In this document: piece by piece, positions 1 through 11,006 of the stretch | Numbering within the stretch: the first letter of the stretch is position 1 | Layout of the letters: every line of letters starts with the position of its first letter | NCBI GenBank assembly: GCA_965153455.1 | Contig: OZ234503.1 | Location: forward strand, 7,966,157-8,030,156 | Source of the DNA: Sphagnum compactum | Taxonomy: Eukaryota; Bryophyta; Sphagnopsida; Sphagnales | Reading direction: 5' to 3' | DNA: 64,000 bases | The notes under the pieces: generated by a model | Seen by the model: the letters and a program-made list of their open reading frames with translations, nothing else | Database searches by the model: none | Told to the model about the DNA's origin: nothing | Translations under genes and position numbers: made by a program

Positions 1-654
1 TTTGCATTTTAACCATTCAATAGTGGTTCATTATAAAAAAAAATATTTAAAATTATGAGCTTCAAGAAATCCCATTCATCAAGGGCTTTCCAATTGTATC
101 AAGAATTCACCCCAATTTCCTTAAGATATTAAGTTTTAATTTGTTGAATTTTTTGTAATAAAAATTTCAATAAAATCTTTTCCATTAAAGTATGAAGGTT
201 TGAGCTAGTGTTGGGCATGTACCCAAATCATTGAGTAAGAATTGGTGATTTTGGTTCTTAAAAACTTACATGGAATAAGGTTTTCATTCTAAACTACGTG
301 GAACTAGATTCAGGTTTAGAATGACAAATTTTGAAACTAGGTGGGAATTGACCCCTTAGTTTTGATCTTGAGTGTAACTAAAACTAGACTTGGGGTTTGG
401 TTCCAAAGTTGTATGAAAACTATAACTAGATTAGAATGTTTATAAAAAGTCAATTTCAATTTTAATTCTAGGACTTTTGGATGTTTATGATTTAAGGTTT
501 AAAGTTTAATGGTTCTTTTTTGTTTATTTTGATTCCTTTGTGTTGTATGCATGGTCAAGCTCCAAAGCTCAAGGCTTTTGTTTCTTTTCTTTTTAAAAGT
601 CAAGATTGAGCTCCATAGTTCAAGTTCCAAAGTTGATAAACTATTTAGCTTGTG
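1..654. other. AT-rich intergenic DNA
   Basis: No coding region can be supported here. Near positions 60-120 there is a phrase of the form 'aagggctttccaat' followed by 'tatcaagaa'. It recurs in diverged form at about 1775-1810, 2135-2180 and 2275-2320, which suggests remnants of one repeat family, possibly a decayed retroelement. Confidence 0.5.
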
Positions 655-1420
655 TATTAGTTGTGTTCATTTGTTAATGTTTTTTATGGCCTTGGTCATG
701 CTCTTTTGTTGGTGTTTTTTAAAATTTTAATTTGGTTTTTTTTTTCTTTGTGGTGGTGATCATGGTGATGGTGGTCATGATGATAGTGGTCATCATTCTT
801 TGGTATGTTGGTTTTTGGTGTTTTTCGTGGCCTTGGTTTCGCTTTTCTATTAATGCCCTTCATTGCTTTAGTTGTGTTTTTTTTCTAGTGTTTTCATGAC
901 CTTGGTTGGGTTCTTCTACTAATGTTTTTTGTTGTTTTAGTTGTGTTGTTTTGTAGATGTCTTGGTAGCCATGGTCGAGTTCTTGTGCTAGTGTTCTTCA
1001 TGGGCTTAGTCATGTTTTTTTGTTGGTGTTTTTCATGGGCTTGGTCGCACTTTTCTACTAGTGCTTTTTGTTGTTTTGGTCATGTCTTTTTGCTAGTGTT
1101 TTCATGATTTGGGTTGCATTCTTCTATTGTTGTTCTTCATTGCTTTGGTCATGTTTTTTAATTGGTGTTTTAATTGTTTTGCTTCTGCTCTTTTGTTGGT
1201 GTTCTTCATGTCATTAGTCATGTTCTTCTATTGGTGCTTTTTGTGTTTTTAATTGTGCTATTCTGTTGGTGCTCTTTGTTACCTTGTTTGTGCTCTTCTA
1301 CTAGTATCTTGGTCGCTTTGGTTGTGCTCTCATGTTAGTGCTCTTCATGGCTTTGGCCATGCTCTTTTGCTGGTGTACTTTGTGAGCTTGATCATGCTCT
1401 TTTACTTGGTTTAATTTGGC
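655..1420. repeat. Degenerate ~35-bp minisatellite, T/G-rich strand
   Basis: About eighteen imperfect units of 33-37 bp follow one another. Each has the form 'tggtcatgctcttttgttgg' followed by 'tgtttttcatggcct'-like sequence. Units differ by substitutions and small indels, so the array is old. One strand is strongly T/G-rich and C-poor. The short open frames inside it are translations of the repeat and show no protein family resemblance. Confidence 0.8.
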
Positions 1421-4400
1421 TTTGTAACAACTTGATTTTTTTTTGTTACTAGAAAATTTCCTTGTTTCATTGTTTCTACAATGATGTTTATAATTTTGAA
1501 ACTTAACCAAGAGGTTACCCAAAACTTAATGTAACATGTACCCTAAAATTGGGAATTGCTCTATGTTGAACTTAAAAAAAATTGAAACATGAACCCCTTA
1601 ATTAAAAAGTTGAAATCGAAATTGGGTCCCATATTTGGAAAAAATAAATTGAAACCTAACTGAAATGAAATCTTTAAATTTTTTAGGAACCACCGTGGAA
1701 GGTTCTTACTGTAACCTAGGAATTGCCCAACAATGGTCTAAACAATACCAAAACCACCTCATTGCACCCCTACTGATTGAGAGCTTTCCAATGATATCAA
1801 GAGCATGGCAAGAGGCACCATGGTTTGAGAGAACTCAAAGTGATAAACAAAACAAACAAGCATTGAATGACCTTCCGTCATAGATGGTGGTGTAGCTTGT
1901 GTGGTTGGCCCAAGTGTGAACACATTGAGGGCCCAACTGATTTTTCCTTCCAAACCCAATTTTTGCAATTAAATTATAAAATTGTTGTTTAGATTTTCGA
2001 ACTTGTGTAAAGTCCTAAATTAATTGAATATGTGTTATTTGTTTGAATTTCCAGCAACAAAATGCACTTGAAAATAAATATCTTCCACACCTTAGCTCTG
2101 AAAATTTTGAATGAACTCTATCAAATCTGACTCACCAAGGGCTTTCCAAGAACACCAAAATTCTGATGCAGTTTTCAGTTTTGATTTTATTTAGTTTTCA
2201 TTGAGAAAATGGTTCAATAATCAATAACTTCCACACCATAGCTCTAAACAATCTCAAACCAAGTCTGTGCACGCGTACTCATTGAGAGTTTTCTGAAGAT
2301 ACCAAGAGTGCAGCATGAAGTGTAGGGGTTTGGGAGATTTCAGCACGACAAAACAAAACAAAACAAACTACCTTGCTTCGGAGATAGGTATTATGTGCTT
2401 CATCTGTGTCTTTGAACCATCGGCTGTTGTGCAGCAGAATTTGCATCCAATTGTGTTGTTTGCTCTGTAGTTCTTCAAAGTTAGCAACTTGCTATTGGTA
2501 ATTTGGCCAATCAAGTCTGGTATAAAATGCTCTTTTACAACGCTTGGTGTGTAGGTTTTTGGCAGCAAAGTGAGTCAATCAGTAATGAAGCAGACTTGTG
2601 CGATATGAAATATCTCCTCATTATGTCATGCCATGGATTTTGTTTTGGTGTTTCTGAAGTATCAAAGACAAAAGTGTATAAACCTTTTCCAAAGACGGTT
2701 TCATTGGATTCAATGATGGCACATAGTGTGTTTGAGAATCAACTTTCATGTGAATCCCTTGCACCCTGAAAATTATGCAACATCTAGACAGCAAAAACTG
2801 CACTTGTGCAATGTTGTGATGAGTAGTCTTAATGACATCTAAGTTATGAAAAGCTTTGGAGTGGTTCAAGAAGATTCATGGCAGATGAGTAGCTACAAAG
2901 CACAATGTATTGAAGTGCACTGCACAGAATTAACTTATGTCTTGAACACATATTTGCAAAATTTGGGCCACAATCTTGATGTTGTTCACTATTGATAAGT
3001 GGCAGTGCCAGTACATAGTGAGCAATCTCACTGATGGTGGCTTGAGTGCTCTGCCAAATGCTAGAAAACAGAATGTCATAAACTCATAGGATCCAGAGGG
3101 TGTCTGCATACTATGACAATCAGAGCAGCTGGGTGAAACATCTACCACCGATTTGGACAATGCAAAGAGTGTTCTCAAACTGTAATATGCTGAGAAAAAA
3201 TCGTCATTACTAAGAGCTAAGTTTCTAGGCATTCACTCAAATGGAGGTTGTAATATATTGAACTTTGTGAAAGTTTGACATAGTACCCCATCACCTTGCC
3301 ATTCTTCTACACAGATCTTACCCCATTTCCAATTCCAAAAAATGTCCAAGAAATATTTTGATCTCTTCATCAAATTTGCAGCCTACCAAGGGACAGAACC
3401 TTAATTCCAAATGTTCATTCACAAGAAGATTAGAAAATTTGTTGCAACTGAACTTAAAGTGGTGATGCAAGCATCCACAGTATTCTCATTGTGGATAAAC
3501 AGTTCATTGATCAAAACTGTAATGACTATCTATGCAAGTGTTAGTGGATATTTCTCAATATCACTCTCCCTGTGATCATCACTGTTCAACACTGTGGAAT
3601 GCAAATTCAGTCTACATAGCTCTGACAGTAAGAAGGAAGGACATTATCAAAACCTACCCCATCCTCATGATAAAAAATTGTTCTGAATTCAGTGTACAAA
3701 GACACACTTTCAACACCATAAAAGCGCATGTCCTAGTCACCTTAGCCGTCAGAATGTTATTTTCACACAGAACCTAGTCCCAAACAACTGACAATATATA
3801 GTGACTAGACTTATCAACCCATTTACTAGAAACTTAGGAAATGTGACAGCTTCTAATACTTACTGTCTGAGCAGAAAGGGACAGGGCAACATCACGAGAA
3901 GTCCCTCAGGGACACCCCCATCAGCAAGTGCTTCAATATCTATAGAAACAAAAGCCAGTCCACTTCGACTGGAGAAAAACCACACGGGAAAAAGCCCGTG
4001 AGGCTTGTAACTGCATTCAAGAGCTTTTCATCCACCACATGAATCTTGTCAATTACCTCAAATATAGTTATCACAAGAGCTGCATCAGGCTTGTGTTGCA
4101 ATGGCTCCTAAGCTCATGGCTATTAAAAGCATACACCATTTCACCATTTCAGTGAAGATTGCACATCACTTGAACCATGTACATCTTGCATCAACTTAAG
4201 AAATGAACCCACCAAAAATAACATTCTTTTAAAATGTCAAAATTTTATTGGAATGCAATTGTGAAAGAGATTTGTGGCCTGATCTATTCTTAGTGCTTTT
4301 AGGGTAAGCTTTCACTCATTGTGCACACCACAATAGATCACAGACTTGCTTCTCCCAGTAAATGACATAATGTTCAACTAGTACAAGGGTTCCAGAAGAA

Positions 4401-4986
4401 TGTCATAATCCTTCTGGTAAGAAGGACTTCAGCAAGATTCCTCTTCCTAGTTGCAGATTTAAAGTTTTGCAATGGAAATGCCAGCAGCAATTGACACTAG
4501 TAGGTGGTCCTTGGACAAAATCCATCACCAACTTCTCAACTGCAACACCATAGCCATCAACAATTTCTCATTTTTGGATTTCTAAAGACAAGATGTATTG
4601 AGCATTAACTCCTGAAATGTCTACATGGAAACCCCTTGACCACATCATCATAGCACTGTCCGGATGTAGGGTCCTGTGCAACATATCCATCTGGGTCTTC
4701 ACTGGAAGAATTAACACATTGCTGCTCTCTGCCACCTGCTCCATACAGTGTTTTTGGACAGCTCTCAAGGCCTCCTCCTCAAAGAAGCTGGCTAGTCCTC
4801 AAAGTATCCTTTGTCTAGTTTGTCTATAAAAGCATGTAAATATTCCAGAACAATCTTTAGAAATTACAAACTAGGGTGAGTCGGAGTTTGTAGATAGGTT
4901 CCTCCAAGGTTCAATTTATTTTAGAAGTCAGGACTCAGGACAATATCATTGTATCTCATTGATCGTCATGATGGTGGTCACAAACA
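1421..4986. other. Intergenic DNA without a recognisable gene
   Basis: The open frames here are short, lack splice-linked extensions and resemble no family I know. Positions 1750-2330 hold three copies of a phrase about inner pressure of the type 'gagagctttccaatgatatc' plus 'aagagcatg', matching the one near position 60. I read this stretch as decayed repetitive DNA. Nothing else can be called. Confidence 0.45.
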
Positions 4987-5395
4987 GTTTGTGTTTATTT
5001 TGTTGGTGTTTGAGTTACCATACTACTTGTTGGTGGCTGAAATATAGAACTCTTTCTTTTAGGAGAAAGTTTCAGCTTTTCATGTTGCACATGGGTGATA
5101 AGTATACTCAGCACAATGGGATGGAAAACAATTTGTGTTTTAATTTGTTGGTGTTCAAGTTACTATTGCTCCGGTGGCTGAAATGTACACTCTTTGATTT
5201 AGGAGAAAGTTTTGGCTTGCGTATTGCACATGGATGACAACATTCAGCTCAATGGGCAAACAATTTTTGTTTACGTTGGTTGGTGTTGAAGTTACTATTT
5301 GTGGGTAGCTGAAGTGTAAAACTCTTTTGTATTAGGAGGAAGTTTCAGTTTTCATGTTGCACATGGGTGACAGCATTTTCAGCTCAATGTATGTA
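4987..5395. repeat. Three-copy tandem repeat, unit ~131-145 bp
   Basis: Copies begin near 4987, 5131 and 5263. Each starts with 'tttgtgttt..tgttggtg', continues through 'ggtggctgaaatgta', 'ttaggagaaagttt' and 'gttgcacatgggtgac', and ends 'cagctcaatg'. The copies are roughly 75-80 percent alike by eye. No open frame runs through all three, so this appears to be non-coding satellite-like DNA. Confidence 0.8.
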
Positions 5396-8165
5396 ACAAA
5401 ATCCCAAAACATGGAAACTAATATTTGTCAATTCTCGAATTAAGAACACTAAACAAAAGTCTTGCTAAAGTTTGCACCATATTCTTCTAAAAGAATTGAC
5501 CTACCCAACATTTTCAGTGCACAGAGATAGATAATGGTGGGCCTGATCATGCATTGGTGTAACCTTATTAATCCCCTCCTGACTGCACTAGATGGCAGTC
5601 TAGATTCAGAAGAGGATCTGACAAAAGAAGGGAACAAGATGGGAGAAAAGTTCCTGTAACTGGGGTACTGCACTTGATGCCAGTTTGATTCAGAAAAGGT
5701 GCAAAAGAAACCCAAATGCATGATATTGAGGAGAAAGTGGGTGGGTGGATGGATGGATATGTGGAGTCTTTTTCAAGCCTAGATACACCGTCACCTCACT
5801 GATGTAATTTTTGAAGTTTTATATTTGCCCTCAACCACTGGCTTGATTATATACCCTGGGACTGATGTTCACCAAAAAATAATTTGCAAAAGGTCTAGCC
5901 CAAAGAAAGAGAAGAATTTATTGATATTTCCCAAAGTTGTAGAAAGTAGAACTCTCATCCCAACCATTGGGTTCTCATTACAAACACACAACACAAGGTG
6001 TGCTTTGCATATGTATTCCTTTCAATTGTGGAAAATTAAATTGAAACTGCTGAACCTGTTTTGTAAAGTAAATAAATATTCAACAAAGAAGTGCTTGATT
6101 GTCAGTCATAGGTACCATACTAAAATTTTGGTCCTCGCCCAAAATTAGTCTGGACTCTGGACCATGATCTTTAGCAAACAAGTCTTTAGCGAAAAAGGGA
6201 GATCTACTATGTAGTGGATTTGCAGTTGTAAAGGCCCTCCATTGATTTTACCAGAAAGAAAGTCTTCTTACTGCCTAATTTGCCTAAGAAGATAATGTAA
6301 TGCATTCCATACTTGGGCCCTGCAAAAGGAGTGGGTATAGAAAAGGTCTCCTTCAGTAGGACCCAAAAGGGCATCTGTATGCTTTGCTTTTTGAAAAAAA
6401 GCTGATTTGATTCATTGAGGCTTGGATGATGTAACAATTTGATCAGCCTCCACAGTAACAGCTACAGAGTCAAAAGTAGCATCAATGTTCACCTGGCCAT
6501 TGCTAAAAGAAAGATGCTAGCTATGCAAGTTTAAAGTTGAAAGCTTCCTATCTGCTTTAGACTCAAGAGTAGAAGAAGCCCAACCTCCAGAACTAGTGAA
6601 AGGTAAGTATGTAGTATCATGATGCACCCAAAAAGCTTTCCATGAAATGTACATCAATTTCACAAAAGACAAAAAGTGGCATTTTAAACAAATTGTTGGG
6701 AATCATGGAATGCAGACAAGCAATGAACTGGTTGATGAGTTTTGATTGCGCCACCATAATAGCATGGGCTTGCAGTTCAGACTCTCATTACTCTCAGCAA
6801 CAACATTCATTGCTCAACAACATCCATAACTGGACAAACTGGAGAACCTTCTCCTAGGAATTCAATGATTACAGCTAGATCTAGAAACAGACCTTAATGC
6901 AGCTGGAATCCACCCAGAGAAACTTCTGTGTGCAAGTTACTGAGGAAAACTCTAAGTAATGGATGTCTTTGGGCTTCTCCACTCCTTCCATAGATGGTCC
7001 TCACATACTAGAAATTCTGACCTTTAGTCATCATACATGAGACATGGATAACCATACAGCATCTCACAACAGACACCAAAAACAGAAATACTTAACAGAG
7101 TTCTGTCTGTTTTGCCCTGCATTCATGTAACGCTCAAGTTCTCATTTTTGGCACCTAGCCCTGTCTTCCCAAAAAACAGAATCCACGAAGAAGAAAAGTC
7201 AACCACATGAGTGCCACTCAAGAATTAGGACCAGTAGATGATCACAACTGCAACTAACCAAATTCTGAATGTGATGTACAAAAGAATGTAATGACTATAT
7301 ATGGCAGTGGCTAAGTATTAGTGCACCAAAAATGTTGCCCATAGAAGAGAAAAAAAACCCACATGTGCTCACGTTTTCACCCCTTTGAAGAGCTGTGTTG
7401 CACAGCTCCAAAAACATAAGCAATCTTTATCAGATAGAGATTCCATGCATCAATTTTGCTCATTAACTTTGCTGTGATTTTCTCCTCACAGCAAGCACCC
7501 ATGAAAGAAGAGGATGATAACCTGCAGCACTAGATTTGAAACCTAGATTGAAAACCATGACCTAATAATTCCAGCAAAGTTCATTGATCAAGCCTGTTTT
7601 ACGATCAGCCAAGAATAATTTTCATCTTCTCCGTGGTCCAAGATTTTTCATTTACATGTATGATGATGATGATGATGAGGGGCCTGGACTCTAGAAGCTT
7701 TAGTCTCAAAGCCCCCTCTTGGTTCTTGGATCTCCCCTATAATACAAACTGCATGTGGAATTGCCCCTGCTCATCATGATCTTGGCACCAGAACGGGAAG
7801 CCATGGATCTTGAAAGTGCTTCTTCCTGATTCTTGATAACTTCCCTGTGCAAACTGCAAATATATTGGAGCTGGGTATTTGGTACTGCCACAATCCTGCA
7901 ATGATCTGCATCAGCATTGTGTTGTAGCCCAAAGATGCTCCTCACTAACTAAAGAGATGGTAATGAAGGTAAAGTAAGCATGGGGGAAATGAGCATGGGC
8001 TGTGCATCTATGGCAAGCTCATCATATCTAGTATTGTAAATTGTTTTCTGGGAAGAGATCTTGTCAACAAATGTTTTGGGAGAGAGAGGCTAGATGATGG
8101 GTACAAGAACTCGCAGCCAAAAATGGAGTCATGAAAGATGCACTGAATACAGGAGCTCTCAACTC
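5396..8165. other. Intergenic region and 3' flank of the BFN gene
   Basis: No gene is supported. A short TGA/GAT trinucleotide run lies at about 7661-7678. The stretch just left of 8166 is the downstream flank of the minus-strand BFN gene and probably includes its 3' UTR. I could not pick a specific polyadenylation signal with confidence. Confidence 0.4.
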
Positions 8166-9359
8166 TCATGTCTGTGTCTGCGTGCGGTTCTTGGATCGAA
8201 GGTCCGCGAGCTCGTCACGCAGCTTTGCAGCATCGATGTACCTCTCCTCCACGGCGGCGATGAACATGCTTCTCAAGAGGTCGAATTCCAGGGCCTCCGA
8301 CTGGCACTGTCCTTCTGTCTCCGCCGGTCTATCAAGATCCATGAGCGAAGAAGAAGCTGAAGCTGCTGCCGACGACGACGACCTCTGATGAAGACTGCGC
8401 ACCGCGGCGGGTGCAGGTAGCCTCTCAAGCTCGGTCACAATCCTGACCCCATCGCCGATGGCCAGTTGCCTGTTCACTTGGATGGGGATCTGGCACCTCA
8501 CCGCCAGGTTGATTGCATCAGAAGGCCGAAGATCCAAGCTCACTGTTGTAGCTTGAGATTCTTGACCAGCTTCTTGAGCTTCTTCCTCTTCTTCTGATTC
8601 CTTCATCAAGTAGACTCTGGCATAGTAAGCTTCATGGACTCTCTTTGTGACTCTCACAAGAGTAGCTTTGTAGCCCATCAACTGGAGCATGTCGCGCATC
8701 ACCTGGTACACAGTAGGTCTGGCCACATGAAACTCGCGCACAGCTTCCAAGAGCATGGTACAAGGGAGCTGTAAGACGATAATGGGAAGGAGGAGATTGG
8801 AGCCGTCGTTGGTCTGGAGCACGATCGCCGGTTGCGGAGCGTAATCGGGGAGCTTGAAGCTTCCACGGTCTTCCAGCTTGTTGTGCACACACTTGACGTA
8901 GCATCCGTCTCTCATCTTGATCAAGAATCCTTCTGGCCCGCTCTTCACCTCCAGTGCTTCCAAGATGCTGCAATCCACGTAGTCCTCGTCATTTTCGCTG
9001 AAGACGCTGCTGGCGGCATCGGCATCATCTGAATCATCATCCGCGCTTGTACTCCCTGCGTTGTCGAAAGACATGAGGTTGCAGACGACTCCCGTGGACA
9101 ATATGAGTTTGGATTCGCCATTACTGTTGTTGCTGCTGCAAGCGGCAGACGGGAAGACAGTAGAGGAGCCTGGGAGGATGTTGAAGCCGGCAAATCTTGC
9201 TCCCCCTTGTATTCCAAGTTTCGCAACTCTCTTCGGCCGCGGCAGCGGCAATGAATTTCTCGCAGAACTCCTTGCCGTCCCTGCGAAATTCTGATACAAT
9301 CCTGTACAGTAGGTATGGTTGTGCGTCAAGCTCACGGCTGCGGCCACCGCCGCCGCCAT
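8166..9359 (-). CDS. Bifunctional nuclease (BFN/DUF151) domain protein with C-terminal UVR motif, chloroplast-type
   Basis: This encodes a 397-residue protein like the plant BBD (bifunctional nuclease in basal defence) family, whose Arabidopsis members are reported to have nuclease activity. Residues 1-~100 are Ala/Ser-rich and look like a plastid transit peptide. An acidic linker follows (about 105-126). The BFN domain covers about 128-300 and contains the family hallmarks 'LPDYAPQPAIVL', 'LLPIIVLQLP', 'VARPTVYQVM', 'RVTKRVHEAYYARVYL' and 'LDLRPSDAINLAVRCQIPIQ'. A UvrB/UvrC-like motif ends the protein (about 355-392, 'AAVEERYIDAAKLRDEL'). The frame is open for 69 codons further upstream. I chose the Met at 9359 because a strong acceptor and donor pair (9412-9488) marks the upstream frame as 5'UTR and intron. 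A poly-Glu insert (about 254-270) interrupts the domain. The coding sequence has no intron and is GC-richer than its surroundings. Family call is firm; enzyme activity is inferred. Confidence 0.93.
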   Translation of the reverse strand: MAAAVAAAVSLTHNHTYCTGLYQNFAGTARSSARNSLPLPRPKRVAKLGIQGGARFAGFNILPGSSTVFPSAACSSNNSNGESKLILSTGVVCNLMSFDNAGSTSADDDSDDADAASSVFSENDEDYVDCSILEALEVKSGPEGFLIKMRDGCYVKCVHNKLEDRGSFKLPDYAPQPAIVLQTNDGSNLLLPIIVLQLPCTMLLEAVREFHVARPTVYQVMRDMLQLMGYKATLVRVTKRVHEAYYARVYLMKESEEEEEAQEAGQESQATTVSLDLRPSDAINLAVRCQIPIQVNRQLAIGDGVRIVTELERLPAPAAVRSLHQRSSSSAAASASSSLMDLDRPAETEGQCQSEALEFDLLRSMFIAAVEERYIDAAKLRDELADLRSKNRTQTQT

Positions 9360-9411
9360 CTTGAGAGCTTTCCTCCTCTTCGACTTGTTCTCACTTCTCC
9401 TCTTCCTCACC

Positions 9412-9488
9412 CTAGGAAAAAAAAGTGACAAGCAAAAAACTCCAAGTCCCTCCAAGCTCACGAACTCCTTTCTTTCTTTCTTACTCAC
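9412..9488 (-). other. Probable 77-nt 5'UTR intron of the BFN gene
   Basis: On the minus strand a consensus donor GTGAGTAAG starts at 9488. A long T-run ending in CCTAG ends at 9412, 52 nt before the chosen ATG at 9359. Size and both signals suit a plant intron. If it is removed, the upstream in-frame extension disappears, which supports starting translation at 9359. Inferred, not proven. Confidence 0.55.
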
Positions 9489-10163
9489 GACTTCCTTGAG
9501 CTTGAAGGAACTGTAGTGAGGTCTTCTTGCTTGTCGCACCAGCACGGGAGTAGAGTCTATCTGCACGCAAAGATCTCAAGGTAGCTCAGAGAGGATCTTA
9601 CAAAGCCATGCAAACGAGAAAGCCACAAAAGCACACAGAGAATTCAGATCGAGACTTGAAGTTCCAATCTTTGTGAGATAAATCTCGACACAAAACTCGC
9701 ATCTACAACACTCCAAGTAAAAGGAAGATTATTGCCGAAAACTAGTTCAAATCCGGAATCACGAAACGCCTGGCAGAAGAAGATCTAGTAAAAAACACAC
9801 TTAGTGCGACACACTCCCGCCCCCCAAAAACACAATAAAAAACAAACAAACAATACAGTGAAGGCTTTTGCTCCAACAACACAGACAACACAAAAAGAGC
9901 TCCAAAAATCGAAGGAAAGCTCAAAGCACAAAATCAATGCAACTCGACCATCGCAACCCCTTAAATTTGTCTTAAATTTTGGAAAAAAAGCACACACAAC
10001 TCAAAGCAACCTCAAGCTATGCAAATGCAACTGATACTGTCTCTGAAGGACGAGAGTAAAGAAATCCAGACAAAAAATTACACTAAAATCCAAGTAGCAA
10101 AAAAAAGCTGGGCCCAATGTTTTTTTTTTTGGGGACAAATTTTCTTGTCCCTTGACAAAACAA
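9489..10163. other. 5' flank and likely promoter region of the BFN gene
   Basis: This holds the first non-coding exon and upstream DNA of the minus-strand BFN gene. I do not see a clear TATA box at a convincing distance, and the transcription start is not determined. A-rich stretches are frequent. No other gene is visible. Confidence 0.4.
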
Positions 10164-10665
10164 TTGGGAAATTGTTGTATTTTTAGTGTAAATTCAACTA
10201 ATTGTGCTACTCTGTGGGAAAAATTCGCAAAATTTTCGATAGCACAATTTTTAAAAACAAACACATTTGGGAAATTATTATTATTTTAGTGTACATTCAA
10301 CTAATTCTGCTATTCTTTGGGGAAAAATAGCCAATATTCAAATATCACAAAATCAAAAAGAAAAACTTGGGAAACTTATTTATTTATAGTGTAAATTCGA
10401 CTAATTGTGGTATTCTTTGAGAAAACTTCGCCAAATTTTTGAGATCAAAAAATTGAAAAACAAACTTGGGGAATTTATTTTATTTATACTGCAGTTTCGA
10501 CTAATTGTGCTATTCTTTGAGAAAATTCGCCAAATTTTTGAGATTAAAAAATTGAAAAAGAAACTTGAGGAATTTATTTATCTTTAGTGTAAATGCGACT
10601 AATTGTGCTATTATTTGGGGAAAATTCACCAAATTTTTATATCAAAAAATTGAAAAAAAAACAAA
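10164..10665. repeat. Five-copy ~100-bp tandem array upstream of the BFN gene
   Basis: Units begin near 10164, 10267, 10367, 10466 and 10565 (periods of 103, 100, 99 and 99). Each runs 'ttgggaaattatttat', 'ttagtgtaaattcgactaat', 'tgtgctattctttg', 'gaaaattcgccaaattttt' and 'atcaaaaaattgaaaaa'. Sequence is about 80-90 percent alike between neighbours. AT content is very high. The position 0.7-1.2 kb upstream of the BFN transcription unit is notable, but no regulatory role can be shown. Confidence 0.88.
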
Positions 10666-10801
10666 AAAATAAAAATGGGAAGTAGGGTTGATTTGATTTG
10701 GTGAAAATACTTGATTTTTTGCCCCTTGTTTCTTTTTCTCTCCCTTTCTTGGGTGCTTTCTTTTTATAAAGTTTGGCAGGGTCTAGTCAGTTAGAAGATA
10801 A

Positions 10802-11003
10802 CCCTAGTACCTTGGCCATTTCAACACATATACATCGAATAATTAATTAATTTTGAAAAATTCATTTCAACAAATGAAATATTCCTAAATATTCACTATT
10901 ATCCTTTACAATATTTTTTGATTAGGGAGAAATAATTTTTGAATTTTTTTTAAACATTTTTAAAAATAATATAATTAGTGTCGAATTGGCCAAGGTACTA
11001 GGG
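10802..11003. mobile_element. MITE, 202 bp, 26-bp terminal inverted repeats, TAA target duplication
   Basis: The left end begins 'CCCTAGTACCTTGGCC' (10802-10827). The right end (10978-11003) is its reverse complement with 24 of 26 bases matching. A TAA trinucleotide flanks both ends (10799-10801 and 11004-11006). Three-base TWA/TAA target duplications are typical of PIF/Harbinger elements. The interior is AT-rich and has no coding capacity, so this is a non-autonomous element moved by a transposase encoded elsewhere. Confidence 0.85.
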
Positions 11004-11006
11004 TAA

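Noticed and set aside
8632-9516. Alternative frames on both strands within the BFN gene
   Set aside because: They overlap the conserved BFN frame and show no family motifs.
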